A stretch of 64,000 bases of DNA from assembly GCA_048594975.1 (NCBI GenBank), contig JBMDXQ010000149.1, forward strand, positions 1-64,000, read 5' to 3'. Shown in pieces: positions 17,751-28,496 of this stretch (position 1 is its first letter; every line of letters starts with the position of its first letter). The notes below the pieces were generated by a model. That model was not told the origin of the DNA and searched no databases. It saw only the letters and a list, made by a program, of their open reading frames with translations. The position numbers and the translations under genes were made by a program. This DNA is from JBMDXB01 sp048594975 (GTDB taxonomy: Bacteria; Acidobacteriota; Vicinamibacteria; Vicinamibacterales; 2-12-FULL-66-21).

Positions 17751-20700
17751 CGCGCATCCTCGAACACCGGCGACTGGTGGCCGCGCTCGTCGCGCTGGCC
17801 GGGATGGGATGGTGGTCGGCCACCGCCTTCGCGCAGCTCGACCCGCTGCTCTTCGTCCGGCGTGTGCCGCCGACGGTCATCATCGGCGTGGACACGTCGT
17901 TCCGGATGATGGAGGACGGCGGCGGCCGCTACTACGATCCGAAGACCTACGTCGCCAACGACGACCTGACGGTCGCTACCGCGCTCGGCGTCCCGGCCGG
18001 CGCCACCTACCGGCGGCTCTGGGTGAACCTGACCTATACCGACAAGAACCTCTCGACCGACACGTTCGAGGCGACCGACCTCCTCGCGGTTAGCAGCGGC
18101 TCGCCGTACTACACGACCTTCTACGAGCTGACCAGGCTCGAGATCGCGAAGCAGGGAATCGATCGAGCCTTGAGCGGATATTCAGGGCCGGCGAACCGCT
18201 TCGGGCTGCTCAGGCTGCGGCAGAACAACCCGCAGTGGCGCACCGACGCGTGCGAGAAGCCGATCAGGATCACGGACAATCCGGCGCTGGCTCTGATCTC
18301 GGATGCGAGCCCGACGTGCAGCGCGGGAAGCACCGGCCGCTACGGCGCATTCACCCCGATGGTGTCCGGCGCGAACTTCAACATCGAATCGGTCCACGGG
18401 GGCGGGGCGCAGGTCGTGGCGCCCGCTGCCAACACCGCGTCGTCCATCCTCACCGTCGTGCGCCGCGCCGTCAACGACGCGGCGGGCCTCATCCCTGCGG
18501 GCGCCGGCACGCGGACCTACATCGATCGGCCGCTCACCCATCTGCTCGAGGATCTCAAGGCCGCCGCGGTCAACGCCGCCACGAACGACGCCGCGGCGAC
18601 GCGCACCTGCCGGAACACGGTCGTCGTGCTCGTCGTCGGGGGCAAGGAGGACGGCGACGCCACCTACCTGGCAGGGCACAACGCCGCGACCTATGCCTCG
18701 ACGTTCACCGCCGTGAGCGCCGGGGGCGTCACCCGCCGCGTGCCGATCCACGTCGTCGCCATCCGGCCGGCCGCCGACCACGTCGCCTCGCTCGAGGCGA
18801 TTGCCACGAACAGCGGCGGCATATATCGCACCGTCAGCGACGCCGCGGGCGTCGCCGCGGCGATCAACTACGCCATCCAGACCGGCTACGCGCGACAGAC
18901 GGACTTCGCGACGGGCACCGCCAGCGAGTACCTGCCGGTCAGCCCGGTCGTCGGCACCGTCAACCTGAGCGATGCACGCAGCGCCGACGGCACGTCGCTC
19001 ACGAATACCGTCGTCCAGAACCCTGACGGCGACACGCTGCCGCAGCGCAGCAACTTCCTCCTCACCGCCGGTTTCACCCTGCCCGGCTTCGAGGGGGTGC
19101 TGCGCGCGTTCCGGACCTACGTGCCGGAACCCGACTCGACCAAGCCCACCGGCTGGAAGTTCGTCAACGACGGGACGAGGCTATGGCCGGACCTCGACGG
19201 ACGGCCGGTGCTCGCCGGGCGGGCTCGCACGCCCGCCGACCCGAACTCGCGCAACATCTACACCTACATTCCCAACGTCTCCGGGGGCGGCGAGGTGGTG
19301 GAGTTCACAGCCGATGCGGTCAACCTGGCCAAGCTCGCCGGCCCGATGCAGACCGGCGCCACGACGGCGGCCGTCATCGGCCTGGTCCGGTCGCAGCCGC
19401 TCGGGGCGGTGATCGGATCGACACCGGCGATCATGGACGTGCCCTCGCTCGATCCGCCGCCGGACGATCAGTACGGCCGGCCCGACGCCGCTGGGAGCTT
19501 CGCCGATACCTACAAGAACCGCCGGAGCATGATCTTCGTCGGCGCCAGCGACGGAATGATTCACGCCATCGACTCTCGTACCGGCTACGAGGTCTGGGCG
19601 TTCATTCCCTACAACCTGCTGCCGAAGCTGCGCACGCTCGTCGACGGCCAGTCGGTCGAGCAGTTCGACTACTTTGTCGACAGTTCGCCGAAGATCGCCG
19701 AGGTGAAGATCAGCGGCACGTGGCGCAGCCTGCTGATCATCGGCCAGGGGCCCGGCGGGACCTTCTACCAGGCGTTCGACGTCACCGAGGCAGGGATGGG
19801 GGTGGAGCCGGATCGTGACGACCTCGGTGCCGTCGCCGACCTGCTCCAGCAGTTCGACTTGCCGAATGAGTCGATTCGGTTCAAGTGGGCGTTCCCCAAC
19901 TACGCGAACTTCGACCCTTCCTACACGGCGACCTTCACCGTTTCCGATGGCACGCCCGGCGGGAAGGTGAACGTCTATGGTGACCTCGGCGCGGGCGCCT
20001 CGTACGCCGAGAAGACCGTCGGGTTCACGTGGTCCGACCCCGCGGTCGGACCGCTGAACCAGTCGCGGTCGGTCAACGCCGTCATCGTCGGGTCCGGGTA
20101 CTTCCCGTCGATCGAGGACCTGCTGCCGTCGCGCGGACCGGGCGCGCCGCGGGCGGGCAATGCGCTGTACCTCCTCGACCCGGAGACGGGGCTGCTCATC
20201 GGCAACGGTTCCGGCGGTTCCTGCCCCCTCGTCAGCTCCGGCTCGGGAAGCGGCACCGGCTGCGTTGCGATCGGCGACGTCGCAGCGAACGGTCGCAAGA
20301 ACGCACTCCAGGCCGACCCGACCGCTGCCGGCCTCGCCTCGAGCCTGGTCGTCAGCAAGGCGTACCTGGGGGACATCGACGGCCGGTACTGGCGCTTCGA
20401 CTTCGACCAGAGCGGCGCGATCTCCGCGACGCGGATCGTCGACACCGATCAGCCGATCTACGCGTCGTCCGCGCTCCTCTTCGTCGGCAGCGCGGATGTG
20501 TACATGTTCTTCGCGACCGGCAGCGACCTGCTGCCCTCGAGCGCGCCGGGCGGCACGGGCACGTTCAGGTTGTGGGGCCTCAAGGACAACGCGCCGGCAG
20601 CAGGTGGCACCATCAAGTTCAGCCGCGCCCTGGCCGCTGTCAGTGATTCCGGCGGGATCGCGACCGGAGAGCGGCCGTCCGTCGCTCCATCGGTGGCCGG

Positions 20701-21022
20701 CGACATCGTGTTCTATTCGACCACGACCGAGTCGGCGACGGCGCCGTGCTCCGACTTCTCGGCCAAGCTGTACGCGCTGACCTACATCGGAAGCGCCGCC
20801 TACGACACCAACAACAGCGGCAGCGTCGAGAATAACGAGAGTCCCCTCATCCGGACGATGGCGGGCCGCGCCACCGCCCCGTTCATCGTCGACCAGCACC
20901 TCTACATCGGTACGGCGGGCGCGTCCGGTGCGGCCATCGAGGCGTTCGGCGATCCCGAGGACTTCAACAACGGCATCGGCCAGGTGGGCGTCCGCATCCT
21001 CTCGTGGCGGGAGATTCGGTGA
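17747..21022 (+). CDS. pilY1: PilY1-type pilus-tip adhesin / biogenesis factor
   Basis: The 1,091-residue secreted protein starts at the ATG at 17747, overlapping the pilX stop; the longer open frame upstream lies in pilX. A signal peptide ends near ATAFAQ (residue 30). A von Willebrand A-like region (residues about 40-390) has a degenerate metal site, DTSFRM, where DxSxS is expected. The C-terminal beta-propeller typical of PilY1 includes MIFVGASDGMIHAIDSRTG and VWAFIPYNLLPKL (about residues 595-625). A calcium-loop-like DTNNSGSVENNE lies near residue 1020. PilY1 controls pilus extension, adhesion and surface sensing in other species. It ends the minor-pilin set. Confidence 0.88.
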   Translation: MTRILEHRRLVAALVALAGMGWWSATAFAQLDPLLFVRRVPPTVIIGVDTSFRMMEDGGGRYYDPKTYVANDDLTVATALGVPAGATYRRLWVNLTYTDKNLSTDTFEATDLLAVSSGSPYYTTFYELTRLEIAKQGIDRALSGYSGPANRFGLLRLRQNNPQWRTDACEKPIRITDNPALALISDASPTCSAGSTGRYGAFTPMVSGANFNIESVHGGGAQVVAPAANTASSILTVVRRAVNDAAGLIPAGAGTRTYIDRPLTHLLEDLKAAAVNAATNDAAATRTCRNTVVVLVVGGKEDGDATYLAGHNAATYASTFTAVSAGGVTRRVPIHVVAIRPAADHVASLEAIATNSGGIYRTVSDAAGVAAAINYAIQTGYARQTDFATGTASEYLPVSPVVGTVNLSDARSADGTSLTNTVVQNPDGDTLPQRSNFLLTAGFTLPGFEGVLRAFRTYVPEPDSTKPTGWKFVNDGTRLWPDLDGRPVLAGRARTPADPNSRNIYTYIPNVSGGGEVVEFTADAVNLAKLAGPMQTGATTAAVIGLVRSQPLGAVIGSTPAIMDVPSLDPPPDDQYGRPDAAGSFADTYKNRRSMIFVGASDGMIHAIDSRTGYEVWAFIPYNLLPKLRTLVDGQSVEQFDYFVDSSPKIAEVKISGTWRSLLIIGQGPGGTFYQAFDVTEAGMGVEPDRDDLGAVADLLQQFDLPNESIRFKWAFPNYANFDPSYTATFTVSDGTPGGKVNVYGDLGAGASYAEKTVGFTWSDPAVGPLNQSRSVNAVIVGSGYFPSIEDLLPSRGPGAPRAGNALYLLDPETGLLIGNGSGGSCPLVSSGSGSGTGCVAIGDVAANGRKNALQADPTAAGLASSLVVSKAYLGDIDGRYWRFDFDQSGAISATRIVDTDQPIYASSALLFVGSADVYMFFATGSDLLPSSAPGGTGTFRLWGLKDNAPAAGGTIKFSRALAAVSDSGGIATGERPSVAPSVAGDIVFYSTTTESATAPCSDFSAKLYALTYIGSAAYDTNNSGSVENNESPLIRTMAGRATAPFIVDQHLYIGTAGASGAAIEAFGDPEDFNNGIGQVGVRILSWREIR

Positions 21023-21900
21023 GCGGCGACGCCATCAACTGCCCGGGCTGCGGCGCGAAGATCCGGGCGGATCGGCGGCGCTGCCCGCGCTGCCGCGCCG
21101 TACTGGCGCCGACGGATCCGCGCGCGGCGGCCGCGACCAGCCGCAGGCTCAAGATCGCTGCCGGGGCGGTCGTCGGCGTGTTCGGGCTGGCGCTGGCCGT
21201 CCTCTGGGTGGCACGAGAGTGGCGAGAGGTGCCGCAACCGGCCCTGCCAGTCGCCGCTGTCTCTCGTCCAGCGCCGCGGCCGGAGGCATCGCCGGCACCG
21301 GCTCCGCTCGCCGAGCTCGAGCGCCCCTTCCTCGATGCCCGCGGCCGCGCCGCCATTGCCTATGGCGCCGGGGACATGGAGGCGGCCCTCGTCCAGTACG
21401 AAGAGGCCATCCGGCGCAATCCGAACGACGCGGAGTCTCTGAGCAATCTCGGCCAGGTGCTCGTCCGCCTCAATCGCACGGCGGAGGCGCTGCCGTACTT
21501 CGATCGCGCCATCGCGTTGATCCCATACCGGTGGGCGTACAGCTTCAACCGCGCGCGGACGCTCGGCCTGCTCGGACGATGGGAGGAATGCGTCGCCGAG
21601 TACCGACGCGCGCAGGCGCTGTTCCCGAACGACTACGTGACGACGTTCAATCTCGCCCTGGCGCTGCGCAAGCTGGGGGACAACGAGGGTGCGATCGCCG
21701 CGTTGCACCAGGCAATCGCGTTGGAGCCCAACGATGCCAGCTTCCGGGTGGCTCTCGGCATGACGTACGAACGCCTGCAGAAGCCGACCGATGCAGCCAG
21801 CGCATACGAGGAAGCCCTGAAGCTGGCGCCGCTGGCCCCCGATGCGGATGTCGTGCGCAGGCGGATCGCCCAGCTGCGCGGCACCACGAGCGGCGAATAG
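21019..21900 (+). CDS. Zinc-ribbon, membrane-anchored TPR protein
   Basis: This 293-residue protein has three visible parts. A double CxxC zinc ribbon (CPGCGAKI ... CPRCRAVL) is followed by one membrane helix (about residues 45-65). At least four TPR units fill residues about 110-285, for example AEALPYFDRAIALIP and GAIAALHQAIALEPN. The GTG at 21019 was chosen because it overlaps the pilY1 stop by four bases and has CGGGAG five bases upstream; a GTG at 21004 is the alternative. TPR proteins such as PilF act as pilotins or scaffolds in pilus systems, but this one has an internal helix rather than a lipobox, so only a scaffold role can be suggested. Confidence 0.8.
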   Translation: MSGDAINCPGCGAKIRADRRRCPRCRAVLAPTDPRAAAATSRRLKIAAGAVVGVFGLALAVLWVAREWREVPQPALPVAAVSRPAPRPEASPAPAPLAELERPFLDARGRAAIAYGAGDMEAALVQYEEAIRRNPNDAESLSNLGQVLVRLNRTAEALPYFDRAIALIPYRWAYSFNRARTLGLLGRWEECVAEYRRAQALFPNDYVTTFNLALALRKLGDNEGAIAALHQAIALEPNDASFRVALGMTYERLQKPTDAASAYEEALKLAPLAPDADVVRRRIAQLRGTTSGE

Positions 21901-21927
21901 GCCTTCCGGGGCCTGTTGCCGCTCTGC

Positions 21928-21933
21928 TACACT
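21928..21933 (+). promoter_or_regulatory. Possible extended -10 promoter element
   Basis: TGCTACACT (TG-n-TACACT) lies 20 bases before the ATG at 21954. No convincing -35 is present. The same TGCTAC-type element precedes the protease at 32778. Confidence 0.3.
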
Positions 21934-21953
21934 GGATATGAACCCTTGAAGCC

Positions 21954-22529
21954 ATGACCCTTTCCGGACGCTTCCGCGCCGTGACCGGTTTGGTCGCCGC
22001 CACGCTGCTCGTGTCGTGGCTGGCTGGTGGCATGGCGTCGGCCCAGACGCCGACGCTCGGCGACGTCGCGAAAAAGGAAGAAGAGCGGCGGAAGAAGCTC
22101 GCGGCCCCGGCCAAGGTCTACACGAACAAGGATCTGCCGAAGCCGGCGGCCACGGTGCCGGCGCCGGCCGCGGGCGCTCCCGAGGCGCCTCCGGCCGTCG
22201 AGCAGAAGCTGCCGCCTGCCCCGACGCCCGAGGAGCCGAAGAACGAGAAGGACGAGGCGTGGTGGCGCAAGCGCATCAGCGACGTCCGTCAGGAGTTGAC
22301 CCGCAACGAGATGGCGGCCGAGGCCTTCCAGAGCCGGATCAACGCCCTGACGACGGACTTCGTGAATCGCGATGATCCGTACCAGCGCGCGCAAATCGCC
22401 ATCGATCGCCAGAAGGCGCTCGCCGAGCTCGAGCGCGTGAAGGCGGAAGCCGTCCGCCTGAAACAGCTGATCGCCGATATCGAAGAGGAGGGCCGCCAGG
22501 CGGGCGTCCCGCCCGGCTGGCTCCGCTGA
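21954..22529 (+). CDS. Secreted coiled-coil protein of unknown function
   Basis: No family was recognised. The 191-residue product has a signal peptide (hydrophobic run VTGLVAATLLVSWLAGG, ending ASAQ). A charged KKEEERRKKLAA helix, a Pro/Ala-rich linker (about residues 60-95) and a long C-terminal coiled coil (about 100-180) follow; the coil is rich in Glu, Arg and Leu. It lies between the pilus TPR gene and the sigma-54 regulator on the same strand. A periplasmic structural or scaffold role is plausible but unproven. Confidence 0.75.
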   Translation: MTLSGRFRAVTGLVAATLLVSWLAGGMASAQTPTLGDVAKKEEERRKKLAAPAKVYTNKDLPKPAATVPAPAAGAPEAPPAVEQKLPPAPTPEEPKNEKDEAWWRKRISDVRQELTRNEMAAEAFQSRINALTTDFVNRDDPYQRAQIAIDRQKALAELERVKAEAVRLKQLIADIEEEGRQAGVPPGWLR

Positions 22530-22543
22530 CGACGACCCGTTCG

Positions 22544-23938
<1,395 letters not shown>

Positions 23939-23946
23939 CGTTTTTC

Positions 23947-24009
23947 GTCGCTCGTCGCTCGTCGCTCGTCGCTCGTCGCTCGTCGCTCGTCGCTCGTCGC
24001 TCGTCGCTC
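23947..24009. repeat. Perfect heptanucleotide tandem array (9 x GTCGCTC)
   Basis: Nine uninterrupted copies of GTCGCTC fill the 83-base gap between the convergent ends of the sigma-54 regulator (plus) and aroB (minus). On the minus strand the array keeps all frames open and creates a false repetitive peptide. Perfect copies suggest recent slippage. Confidence 0.92.
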
Positions 24010-24021
24010 GGCGAGAGTGGC

Positions 24022-25131
24022 CTACGACCGCAGGCCGATTGCGGCGAGCGCTTGCAGCAGTTCGTCCGTCGAGACGTCGGTGGCGATCGTCGTCGCGCCG
24101 ATGGCGGTCGGCAACACGTAGTGCAGCTGGCCGGCAATCACCTTCTTGTCGCGTGCGACGGCTTCGAGGACCTGTGACGCCGAGAGGTCCGCGACGGGCG
24201 GCAGCGGCCCCATCTTGGTGATGAGCGCGGCCAGGAGGGCTCGATCCGCTGCTTCGAAGAGGCCACGCCGGACCCCGAGCTCGGCGGCGACGAGCATCCC
24301 GTAGGCAATCGCCTCGCCGTGCCGGTACCGCCGGTACTTCGTGACCGCCTCGATCGCGTGGCCGGCGGTGTGGCCGAAATTGAGCGTTCGCCGGACGCCC
24401 GACTCGCGTTCGTCCTCTTCGACGATTCCCGCCTTGATCCGGCACGACGCCGCGATCACCTCGACGAGCAGGGCGGGCTCGCGGGCGAAGAGCCGCGGCA
24501 GGCCCTCGGCCACCCGATCGAACAGGGTGCGGCTGGCGATCATGCCGTACTTGACCACCTCGTAGAGCCCGGCGCGGAACTCGCGGCGGGGCAGCGTCGC
24601 GAGCAACTCCGGGTCGATGGCCACGAGCGCCGGCGCGTGAAACGCGCCGATCAGGTTCTTGCCGAGCGGATGGTTCACGCCGACCTTGCCGCCCACCGAG
24701 CTGTCCACCTGGGCGAGCAGTGTCGTCGGGACCTGGACGACCGGGACGCCGCGCAGGTAGGTGGCGGCGGCGAAGCCGGCAACGTCGCCCGTGACGCCGC
24801 CACCAATCGCCACGATGGTGCTCGCGCGATCCGCGCCGGCGCGAATCAGCGCGTCGTAGATCCTGCCGACCGTCGCCACCGTCTTGTGGCGCTCGCCGTC
24901 GGGGATCAGGATCGGCTCGTCGCGCGAGATGGCCGCGAAGCGATGGCCGTGCAGGCGCCACACGTTCGGCGTCGAGACGACGAAGCGGCGCTGCGGTGTT
25001 CCGGCGCGGTCCAGGAGATCCGCGAGCCGCTCCGCCGTTTCGGGCGCGATTTCGATGGCGTAACGGCCGGCACCGGCGCGGACCTCGAGGCGCGCGACGG
25101 GCGGCACGGGGGGCGTGGGCACGGCGGTCAT
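24022..25131 (-). CDS. aroB: 3-dehydroquinate synthase
   Basis: AroB converts DAHP to 3-dehydroquinate, step two of the shikimate pathway, using NAD and a divalent metal. The 369 residues show the family motifs in order: DGERHKT near residue 80, the NAD-binding GGGVTGDVAGFAAATYLRG (about 110-130), QVPTTLLAQVDSSVGGK, NHPLGKNLIGAFHAP and the metal-ligand region around FRAGLYEVVKYGMI and NFGHTAGHAIE. It is divergent from nadB with only 34 bases between the starts. No other aromatic-pathway gene is nearby. Confidence 0.95.
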   Translation of the reverse strand: MTAVPTPPVPPVARLEVRAGAGRYAIEIAPETAERLADLLDRAGTPQRRFVVSTPNVWRLHGHRFAAISRDEPILIPDGERHKTVATVGRIYDALIRAGADRASTIVAIGGGVTGDVAGFAAATYLRGVPVVQVPTTLLAQVDSSVGGKVGVNHPLGKNLIGAFHAPALVAIDPELLATLPRREFRAGLYEVVKYGMIASRTLFDRVAEGLPRLFAREPALLVEVIAASCRIKAGIVEEDERESGVRRTLNFGHTAGHAIEAVTKYRRYRHGEAIAYGMLVAAELGVRRGLFEAADRALLAALITKMGPLPPVADLSASQVLEAVARDKKVIAGQLHYVLPTAIGATTIATDVSTDELLQALAAIGLRS

Positions 25132-25165
25132 CGCGGGGCGGTGCAGTAGGATAACAGCAACGGCC

Positions 25166-26746
25166 GTGGCTCTTCACGCGGACTTCCTCGTCATCGGCAG
25201 CGGGATTGCGGGCCTGCGCGCCGCCGCCGCACTCGGGCCGGCCGGCAGCGTCCTGATCCTCACCAAGGCCGAACCGCGCGAGGGCAACACCGGCTACGCG
25301 CAGGGCGGCATCGCCGCCGCCGTCGGGCCGGACGATTCGCCGCAGCTGCACGCGCGCGACACGCTCGTCGCCGGCGATGGGCTGTGCGACGAGGCCGCGG
25401 TGCGGGTGCTCGTCGAGGACGGCGCGCGCTCCGTGCGCGAGCTGATCGACTGGGGCGCGGCCTTCGACCGCGGCGCCGACGGCCGGCCGGCGCTGGCCAT
25501 CGAAGGCGCGCACAGCGTCCGCCGCGTGCTGCACGCGTGCGACGCCACCGGCCGTGAGATCGCGCGCCTCCTCTGGGCGCGGGCGTCGGCGCTGCCCGGC
25601 GTTGAATCGTATGCCCACGCGCGCGTCGTGGATTTGATCGTCGAGGGCGGCTGCTGCCGCGGCGCGCGCTTCCTCGACGCCGACGGATCGCTCGCGGAGG
25701 CCCGGGCGGGCGCCGTCCTGCTCGCGACAGGCGGCGCCGGGCACGTGTTCCGCGAGACGACGAACCCGCCGGTCGCCACGGGCGACGGCGTGGCCATGGC
25801 CTACCGCGCTGGCGCCGCCGTCGCCGACCTGGAGTTCGTCCAGTTCCATCCGACGGCGCTGAAAGTCGAAGGGCAGCCCCGGTTCCTGCTCTCCGAAGCG
25901 CTCCGCGGCGAAGGGGCGCGGCTGGTGAACGCGGCGGGGCAGCCGTTCATGCGTGACTACGATGCGGCCGGCGACCTCGCGCCGCGCGACCGTGTCGCGC
26001 GCGCCATCGTACGCGAGTCGGAGCGGACCGGCGCGCCGGTGTTCCTCTCCCTCGAGCACCTCGACGCCCGGTTCGTGCACGAGCGCTTCCCGCTGATCAC
26101 CGACGCCTGCCGACAGGCCGGGCTCGACCTGGCGCGAGATCGGATCCCGATCGGGCCGGCAGCTCATTACGTGATGGGCGGGGTGCTGGCCGACTTGGAT
26201 GGACGGACCACGGTCTCCGGCCTGTACGCCGCCGGCGAAGTCGCCTGCACCGGCGTGCACGGCGCAAACCGTCTCGCCAGCAACTCGCTGCTCGAGGGAC
26301 TGGTGTTCGGCGCGCGCGCCGGCCGCGCGATGACGAGGCACGACGGCCCCGCCTCGATCGCGGGCGTGCAGGCGGCTGCCAGGGTTCGCTCCCCGGACCC
26401 GGGTGACCCGCCGCGGAGCGGCGCCGACAGCCCCGAGTCGCTCGACGCCGAACGGATCCAGGAGGTCATGTGGCGGCACGCCGGCCTGTTTCGCGATCGC
26501 GACGGGCTGGCCAGCGCGCTGCGTCAGCTCGAACCGGCCTGGGCGGCCGACATCGCGAGGCTGCGTGAGGGGAGGCCACAAGGGACGAAGGGCTGGCGCC
26601 GGACGAGCATCCTCACCGTCAGCGTTCTCATCGCGCGCGCGGCGCTCCGGCGCGAGGAGAGCCGCGGCGGCCACTACCGCACGGACTTCCCCAAACGCGA
26701 CGATATACACTGGAAGCGCCGCCTCTCTGAGACGCTGCCGGACTAG
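25166..26746 (+). CDS. nadB: L-aspartate oxidase
   Basis: NadB is the flavoprotein that oxidises L-aspartate to iminoaspartate, the first step of bacterial NAD synthesis. The GTG at 25166 starts ALHADFLVIGSGIAGLRAAAAL, a FAD-binding Rossmann motif close to the N-terminus as usual; an earlier start at 25115 would overlap aroB's start region. NTGYAQGGIAAAVG, EFVQFHPTAL, HYVMGGV, GLYAAGEVACTGVHGANRLASNSLLEG and the C-terminal RGGHYRTDFPKRDD are hallmark segments. At 526 residues it has normal length. nadA and nadC are not in the window. Confidence 0.95.
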   Translation: MALHADFLVIGSGIAGLRAAAALGPAGSVLILTKAEPREGNTGYAQGGIAAAVGPDDSPQLHARDTLVAGDGLCDEAAVRVLVEDGARSVRELIDWGAAFDRGADGRPALAIEGAHSVRRVLHACDATGREIARLLWARASALPGVESYAHARVVDLIVEGGCCRGARFLDADGSLAEARAGAVLLATGGAGHVFRETTNPPVATGDGVAMAYRAGAAVADLEFVQFHPTALKVEGQPRFLLSEALRGEGARLVNAAGQPFMRDYDAAGDLAPRDRVARAIVRESERTGAPVFLSLEHLDARFVHERFPLITDACRQAGLDLARDRIPIGPAAHYVMGGVLADLDGRTTVSGLYAAGEVACTGVHGANRLASNSLLEGLVFGARAGRAMTRHDGPASIAGVQAAARVRSPDPGDPPRSGADSPESLDAERIQEVMWRHAGLFRDRDGLASALRQLEPAWAADIARLREGRPQGTKGWRRTSILTVSVLIARAALRREESRGGHYRTDFPKRDDIHWKRRLSETLPD

Positions 26747-26923
26747 TCCTGCGCCAGGACGTACGCACGTCAGGGGGCCGGCGGGCGGCGGGTACGGGAG
26801 CGGGGGAGCCGCCCCGGTGCACGACGGCGAGCGGCCCCGTCACCCATCCGCGGACGGGTGCGGGTGGCCACGGTTCATCGACGGCCGGCACGAGGCGGGC
26901 CGGCAGGACTCAGGATGCGAGCA

Positions 26924-28390
26924 ATGGCGGAGAAGACCGAGAAGACCGCGAAGGACGGACAGGTGACCGAGATCACGCCGCAGTCGGACGACTTCTCGCG
27001 GTGGTACCTCGACGTCGTGCGCCGCGCGGAGCTGGCCGACTACACGCCGGTCAAGGGCTGCATGGCCATCCGCCCGTACGGCTACGCCATCTGGGAGCTG
27101 ATTCAACAGGCGCTCGATCGCCGGTTCAAGGAGACCGGTCACGTCAACGCCTACTTCCCGCTGTTCATCCCCGAGAAGCTGCTGATGCGGGAGGCGGAGC
27201 ACGTCGAGGGGTTCTCGCCGCAGGTGGCGTGGGTCACGCGCGGCGGCGACGAGGAGCTCGAGGAGCGGCTCGCGATCCGTCCCACCTCCGAGGTGATCAT
27301 CGGCACGCTCTATTCGAAGTGGATCAAGTCCTGGCGCGACCTGCCCGTGCTCATCAACCAGTGGGCCAACGTCGTCCGGTGGGAGAAGGTGACGCGTCCG
27401 TTCCTGCGCACGACCGAGTTCCTCTGGCAGGAGGGACACACCGCGCACGAAACCGAGCAGGAAGCGCAGGACGAGACGATGCGCATCCTCGGGATCTACA
27501 AGGAGTTCGCCGAGGTCGAGCTGGCGATGCCGGTGATTGACGGCGAGAAGAGCGAGAGCGAGAAGTTCGCCGGTGCGTCGCGGACCTATTCGATCGAGGC
27601 ACTCATGGGCGACGGCCGGGCGATGCAGGCCGGCACGTCGCACAACCTCGGGCAGAACTTTGCGAAGGCGTTCGAGATCCAGTTCCAGGGCCGCGACAAG
27701 GCGCTGCAGTTCGCCTGGACGACGTCCTGGGGCGTGTCGACGCGGCTCATCGGCGGCGTGATCATGACGCACGGCGACGATCGTGGACTCATCCTGCCGC
27801 CGCGCGTAGCGCCCTACCAGGTCGTCATCGTTCCGATCCCACGCGGCAACTGGTTGGAGACGGTGCTGCCCCGCGCGCGCGAGATCCAGGCCGAGCTCTC
27901 GCGAGCCGGCATTCGCGTGAAGCTCGACGACAGCGAGGCCAACACGCCCGGGTGGAAGTTCGCCGAGTGGGAGATGCGCGGCGTGCCGCTGCGGCTCGAA
28001 ATCGGGCCGAAGGACATCGACACGTCGCAGGTTGTGCTCGCCCGCCGCGACACGAGGGAGAAGCTGCCGACCGCGATGGCGGGGCTGGCGGCGTCCGTGA
28101 CGACGCTCCTCGAGGCAATTCAGCGGTCGTTGTACGAACGGGCCCTGCGTTTTCGCGAGGACCACACGCAGCGCGTCACGTCGTACGACGAGTTCAAGCA
28201 GGTGATGGAGGGCCGGCCCGGGTTCGTCATCGCCGGCTGGTGCGGCGCCGCCGGCTGCGAGGCGCAGATCAAGGCGGACACCCAGGCCACGCTGCGCAAC
28301 ATCCCGTTCACCGGCGGGCCCGCGACCGGCACGTGTGTGCGGTGCGGCAACCAGTCGATTGGCGAGGCGTGGTTCGCGAAGGCGTACTGA
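26924..28390 (+). CDS. proS: Prolyl-tRNA synthetase (archaeal/eukaryotic-like type)
   Basis: This class II enzyme charges tRNA-Pro. The 488 residues, lack of the large bacterial editing insert and the C-terminal cysteine-rich zinc domain (GWCGAAGCEAQ ... CVRCGNQ) mark the ProS type 3 form. Motif-level segments include PVKGCMAIRPYGYAIWE, RPTSEVIIGTLYSKWI, the motif 2 region TEFLWQEGHTAH, and TSWGVSTRLIGGVIMTHGD as motif 3. The ATG at 26924 was preferred because CAGGA lies eight bases upstream and MAEKTEKTAKDGQVT fits family N-termini; starts at 26915 and 26858 are possible. The 177-base gap to nadB shows no T-box or other clear element. Confidence 0.93.
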   Translation: MAEKTEKTAKDGQVTEITPQSDDFSRWYLDVVRRAELADYTPVKGCMAIRPYGYAIWELIQQALDRRFKETGHVNAYFPLFIPEKLLMREAEHVEGFSPQVAWVTRGGDEELEERLAIRPTSEVIIGTLYSKWIKSWRDLPVLINQWANVVRWEKVTRPFLRTTEFLWQEGHTAHETEQEAQDETMRILGIYKEFAEVELAMPVIDGEKSESEKFAGASRTYSIEALMGDGRAMQAGTSHNLGQNFAKAFEIQFQGRDKALQFAWTTSWGVSTRLIGGVIMTHGDDRGLILPPRVAPYQVVIVPIPRGNWLETVLPRAREIQAELSRAGIRVKLDDSEANTPGWKFAEWEMRGVPLRLEIGPKDIDTSQVVLARRDTREKLPTAMAGLAASVTTLLEAIQRSLYERALRFREDHTQRVTSYDEFKQVMEGRPGFVIAGWCGAAGCEAQIKADTQATLRNIPFTGGPATGTCVRCGNQSIGEAWFAKAY

Positions 28391-28400
28391 GATCGCGAAT

Positions 28401-28440
28401 GCGCTCGCTTCGCTCGCGGGCGCGCTGCGCGCCTCGCGCC
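28401..28440. repeat. GC-rich palindromic patch after proS
   Basis: GCGCTCGCTTCGCTCGC is followed by the perfect palindrome GGCGCGC-T-GCGCGCC at 28419-28433. Similar CGCTTCGCG/GCGCAGCGC units occur at about 6717-6760 and 58677-58734, so this is a dispersed REP-like family. It lies between the convergent ends of proS and the HEAT-like gene and may help end transcription. Confidence 0.5.
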
Positions 28441-28496
28441 TGCCGACTCGCCTCGCTGGGCGGGCTGCTTCCTGCCTCCAGCCCTTTGCACAGGAC

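Noticed and set aside
23947..24009. CRISPR-like array.
   Set aside because: Units are 7 bases with no spacers, and there are no cas genes anywhere in the window.
26747..26923. T-box or other tRNA-sensing leader before proS.
   Set aside because: No T-box sequence, specifier stem or antiterminator pair could be found; only GC-rich sequence.
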